Part shown: in pieces, positions 62,401-64,000 of the stretch
Layout: each line of letters opens with the position of its first letter
How positions within the stretch are numbered: position 1 is the stretch's first letter
NCBI GenBank assembly: GCA_963823735.1
Contig: CAWGMO010000010.1
Coordinates: 868,001 to 932,000, forward strand
DNA from: Actinoallomurus sp963823735
GTDB lineage: Bacteria > Actinomycetota > Actinomycetes > Streptosporangiales > Streptosporangiaceae
DNA: 64,000 bases
Direction of reading: 5' to 3'
Position numbers and translations under genes: made by a program
Notes under the pieces: model-generated
Told to the model about the DNA's origin: nothing
Seen by the model: the letters and a program-made list of their open reading frames with translations, nothing else
Databases searched by the model: none

Positions 62401-64000
62401 CGCCCGTGACGATGCCGGCGGAACGGCCGCCCTCGGCGAGGGTGCGCAGGCCGTCGAGCAGCTCACCGCGGCCGGCGCCGAGGATGACGGCGCGGTGCGG
62501 GAGCCCGGCGCGCGAACGGGCCAGGGAGCGGCCGAGGTCGGCCACGGGGGCCGTCTCGGCGACGCCGGTGAGCCGGGCCGCCTGGTCGGCGAGCGCGGCC
62601 GGGGCACGCGCGGAGAGCACGAACGGGGTCACGTCGGGCTCTGAGGGCTCGGACGGCCTATCCGCCCGCGGGCCCTGTTCGATGATGACGTGCGCGTTGG
62701 TGCCGCTGATCCCGAAGGAGGACACGCCCGCGCGGCGCGGCCGTCCGGTGTCCGGCCAGGGCTGCGCCTCGTGCAGCAGCTCGATGCCGCCCTCGCTCCA
62801 GTCGACCTGCGTCGAGGGCGTGCCGGCGTGCAGGGTCTTGGGCAGGACGCCGTGGCGCATGGCCTGCACCATCTTGATGATCCCGGCCGCGCCGGCCGCG
62901 GCCTGGGTGTGCCCGATGTTGGACTTGATCGACCCGAGCCAGAGCGGCGTCTCGGCGTGCTCCCTGCCGTACGTGGCGAGCAGCGCCTGCGCCTCGATGG
63001 GGTCGCCGAGCCTGGTGCCGGTGCCGTGCGCCTCGACCGCGTCGACCTCGGCCGGGCTGAGCCCGGCGTCGGCGAGGGCGCGGCGGATGACGCGCTGCTG
63101 TGAGGGGCCGTTCGGCGCGGTCAGCCCGTTGGAGGCGCCGTCCTGGTTGACGGCGGAGCCGCGGACGACCGCGAGGATCTCGTGCCCGTTGCGTACGGCG
63201 TCCGACATCCGCTCGACCACGAGGACGCCGACGCCCTCGGACCAGCCGGTGCCGTCGGCGTCGTCGGAGAACGCCTTGCAGCGCCCGTCCGAGGCCAGCC
63301 CGCCCTGCCGTCCGAACTCGATGAAGGCGCCGGGCGTCGCCATCACGGTGACCCCGCCCGCCAGGGCGATGGAGCACTCTCCGCGCCGCAGGGACTGCGC
63401 CGCCCAGTGCAGCGCGACCAGCGACGACGAGCAGGCCGTGTCCACCGACACCGCCGGGCCCTCCAGGCCCAGGGCGTACGCCACCCGGCCGGACACGACG
63501 CTGGGCGCGGACCCGGTCAGGCCGTACCCGCGTGCGGCCTCCTCGGCCGAGGCCTCGACCGCGGCCTGGTAGCCGGAGTACGTGACGCCCACGAAGACAC
63601 CGGCGTCGGTACGGCGCAGCGAGACCGGGTCGATCCCGGCGTTCTCCAGCGCCTCCCAGGAGCCTTCGAGGACGAGCCGCTGCTGCGGGTCCATCGACAG
63701 CGCCTCACGCGGTGAGATCTCGAAGAAGGCGGCGTCGAACTCGCCCGCCCCGTCGATGAAGCCGCCCTCGGCCTGCACGCCCCAGCCGCGGTCGGCCGGG
63801 AACGGGCCGATGCCCTCGCGGCCCGACTCGACCAGGTCCCAGCAGTCCGACGGCGAGGAGACGCCGCCCGGCAGGCGGCACGCCATGCCGACGATGACGA
63901 CCGGGTCGTCGTCGACCACGGCGGCGGTGACCGGCGCGGGGCCGGCCGGGGCCGCCTCGCCCACCAGCCGCGACCGCAGGTGCGCGGCGAGGGCGCGTGG
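59414..64000 (-). CDS. Type I PKS, last module of the upstream gene: KS-AT(malonyl)-KR-ACP (5' end outside window)
   Basis: The reading frame enters from beyond the right edge with the tail of a preceding ACP (ALAAHLRSRLVG), so at least one earlier module exists. KS (63905-62630) has DTACSSS, EAHGTGT and NIGHTQ. AT (62375-61415) has GHSIGELTA and HAFH, the malonyl-CoA marks. No DH is present. KR (60735-60190) lacks LDD, has Trp in SSIAGVWGSG, and keeps Lys, Ser, Tyr (AGYAAAN) and Asn, so it is an active A-type giving an L-hydroxyl. ACP has MGFDSL. The C-terminal docking helices (MLKTMLTDLDRLRTGLTGAD) and an acidic end (ATDDELFNALDDEFG) pair with the docking helix of the next gene, which starts 26 nt on. 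Confidence 0.95.
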   Translation of the reverse strand, partial: PRALAAHLRSRLVGEAAPAGPAPVTAAVVDDDPVVIVGMACRLPGGVSSPSDCWDLVESGREGIGPFPADRGWGVQAEGGFIDGAGEFDAAFFEISPREALSMDPQQRLVLEGSWEALENAGIDPVSLRRTDAGVFVGVTYSGYQAAVEASAEEAARGYGLTGSAPSVVSGRVAYALGLEGPAVSVDTACSSSLVALHWAAQSLRRGECSIALAGGVTVMATPGAFIEFGRQGGLASDGRCKAFSDDADGTGWSEGVGVLVVERMSDAVRNGHEILAVVRGSAVNQDGASNGLTAPNGPSQQRVIRRALADAGLSPAEVDAVEAHGTGTRLGDPIEAQALLATYGREHAETPLWLGSIKSNIGHTQAAAGAAGIIKMVQAMRHGVLPKTLHAGTPSTQVDWSEGGIELLHEAQPWPDTGRPRRAGVSSFGISGTNAHVIIEQGPRADRPSEPSEPDVTPFVLSARAPAALADQAARLTGVAETAPVADLGRSLARSRAGLPHRAVILGAGRGELLDGLRTLAEGGRSAGIVTGVAPAEASPLAVVFAGQGAQRPGMGRELYESQPVFASALDEICGRFDLLLEHPLREVMFGENDLLNQTAYTQPALFAHGVALWRLAESWGVRADYLMGHSIGELTAAYIAGMWSLEDACRLIAARGRLMQVLPPGGAMVAVQAAEDDVLPLLEGRSGEVGIAAVNAPGSVVLSGDEGAVLEIAERMAAGGRKTRRLQVSHAFHSPHMDAMVADFARVAGEVEYNPPQVPLVSNLTGALADPEHICTAQYWASHVRQPVRFAEGVGHLAGRGVTRFAEAGPDAVLSSAIHEGVEGSARVTALQRGGRPEVTTVLAGVARLYTEGTPVDWTSMFTGEHAPVALPTYPFQRKHYWLKPAASTPGDRAATCDYEVTWQPLTAGAATSAPERWLIVAPRNDDLAPRLAERLHVAEILIAFESDRASLRERLHVPEDTGVISLLGESGDGLAATTALVQALADLEVPGPVWCVTRDAVPVGGTAVDPEQTQLWGLGRVAALEYPQRWGGLIDVAGEVDDEDLDTVATVLSGAYGEDQIAVRDHEAHGRRVTRRDAGSTDEWEPHGTVLVSGGTGGLGAEVARWLAGHGARHLVLLSRSGEANAGGLRDELAELGAGVTFAACDVADRDALAGALAGIPEEHPLTAVVHAAGVGQSCPLDAMDEAELSRVMTAKVRGAENLHELTRDLELDAFVLFSSIAGVWGSGAQAGYAAANAHLDGLAARRHAEGLPATAIAWGPWAGAGLAVDEGGSEQLAKRGLPLMAPELALSGLSRLVGSGVSEAVFADVDWSRFAPAFTALRGSTLFDGLPEARAALPEEETTDGAAAEAFARELAGLPEAGRRETVLRLVRTETATVLGFGGTDEVPAGQAFKEMGFDSLTAVELRNALTATTGAALPATLVFDHPTPTALADHLYRTLGDGADMLKTMLTDLDRLRTGLTGADLSATDRLTVERRLNELVFAVTGRGMSTDGGDGDDRDHADLTEATDDELFNALDDEFGSR

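Noticed and set aside
49014..64000. Repeated KS, AT and ACP segments as mobile or direct DNA repeats
   Set aside because: They are homologous PKS modules, so the similarity comes from protein function.

Overview
The window comes from a high-GC actinomycete. Third positions are strongly G/C, GTG and TTG starts are common, and the regulator set (GntR/FCD, PadR, PAS-LuxR, Hanks kinase) together with a modular type I polyketide cluster fit that group. I cannot fix the genus from sequence alone.

Bases 1-6110 (minus strand) hold a carbohydrate and aromatic-acid-type catabolic block: a 4,5-dihydroxyphthalate-decarboxylase-like protein, an amidohydrolase, a GntR regulator, then an SIS isomerase, class II aldolase, GH4 glycosidase and PfkB kinase. 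Most of these genes are broken by indels in G/C runs. Two FadR-type operators lie upstream. Bases 6432-16910 are ordinary chromosome: hemerythrin protein, secreted GH54/ricin-B arabinofuranosidase, a padR-VOC-alkZ operon, a GAF histidine kinase, a lipoprotein acyltransferase/thioesterase and a PstS-like binding protein. At 15795-18634 a Ser/Thr kinase is translationally coupled to a coiled-coil membrane protein of unknown role. Bases 18729-23166 carry a CO-dehydrogenase/xanthine-dehydrogenase-type molybdenum hydroxylase locus (xdhC, moxR, coxL, coxS, coxM). It is interrupted by a poly-C zone that looks like a sequencing or assembly scar.

From about 24 kb to the right edge lies a glycosylated polyketide (macrolide-type) cluster. 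It opens with a PimM-like PAS-LuxR regulator and a two-component system. Next come genes for a dTDP-2,6-dideoxyhexose: rmlA, rmlB, 2,3-dehydratase, 3-ketoreductase, 3,5-epimerase and a 4-ketoreductase. Four OleD-like glycosyltransferases and an FkbM methyltransferase follow, then a type II thioesterase, a propionyl-CoA carboxylase beta subunit and an aldo-keto reductase. Last are the final PKS genes, read right to left. The visible assembly line is KS-AT(malonyl)-KR-ACP; then KS-AT-DH-KR-ACP twice; then KS-AT-KR-ACP-TE. Earlier modules lie beyond the right edge. Precursor supply, chain extension, release by TE, sugar synthesis and transfer all sit together under what looks like a common PAS-LuxR regulon.

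The most interesting points are these. Weak palindromes resembling the PAS-LuxR operator recur 51-54 nt upstream of six start codons in the cluster. One KR has His in place of its catalytic Tyr and also carries a frameshift. One AT has GTSQG in place of GHSQG. Four glycosyltransferases share a single deoxysugar pathway. A FadR-type operator pair appears to control the left-hand operon and its own gntR. Indels in G/C runs recur (about 0.6, 18.95 and 55.34 kb), so the broken genes may be sequencing errors.
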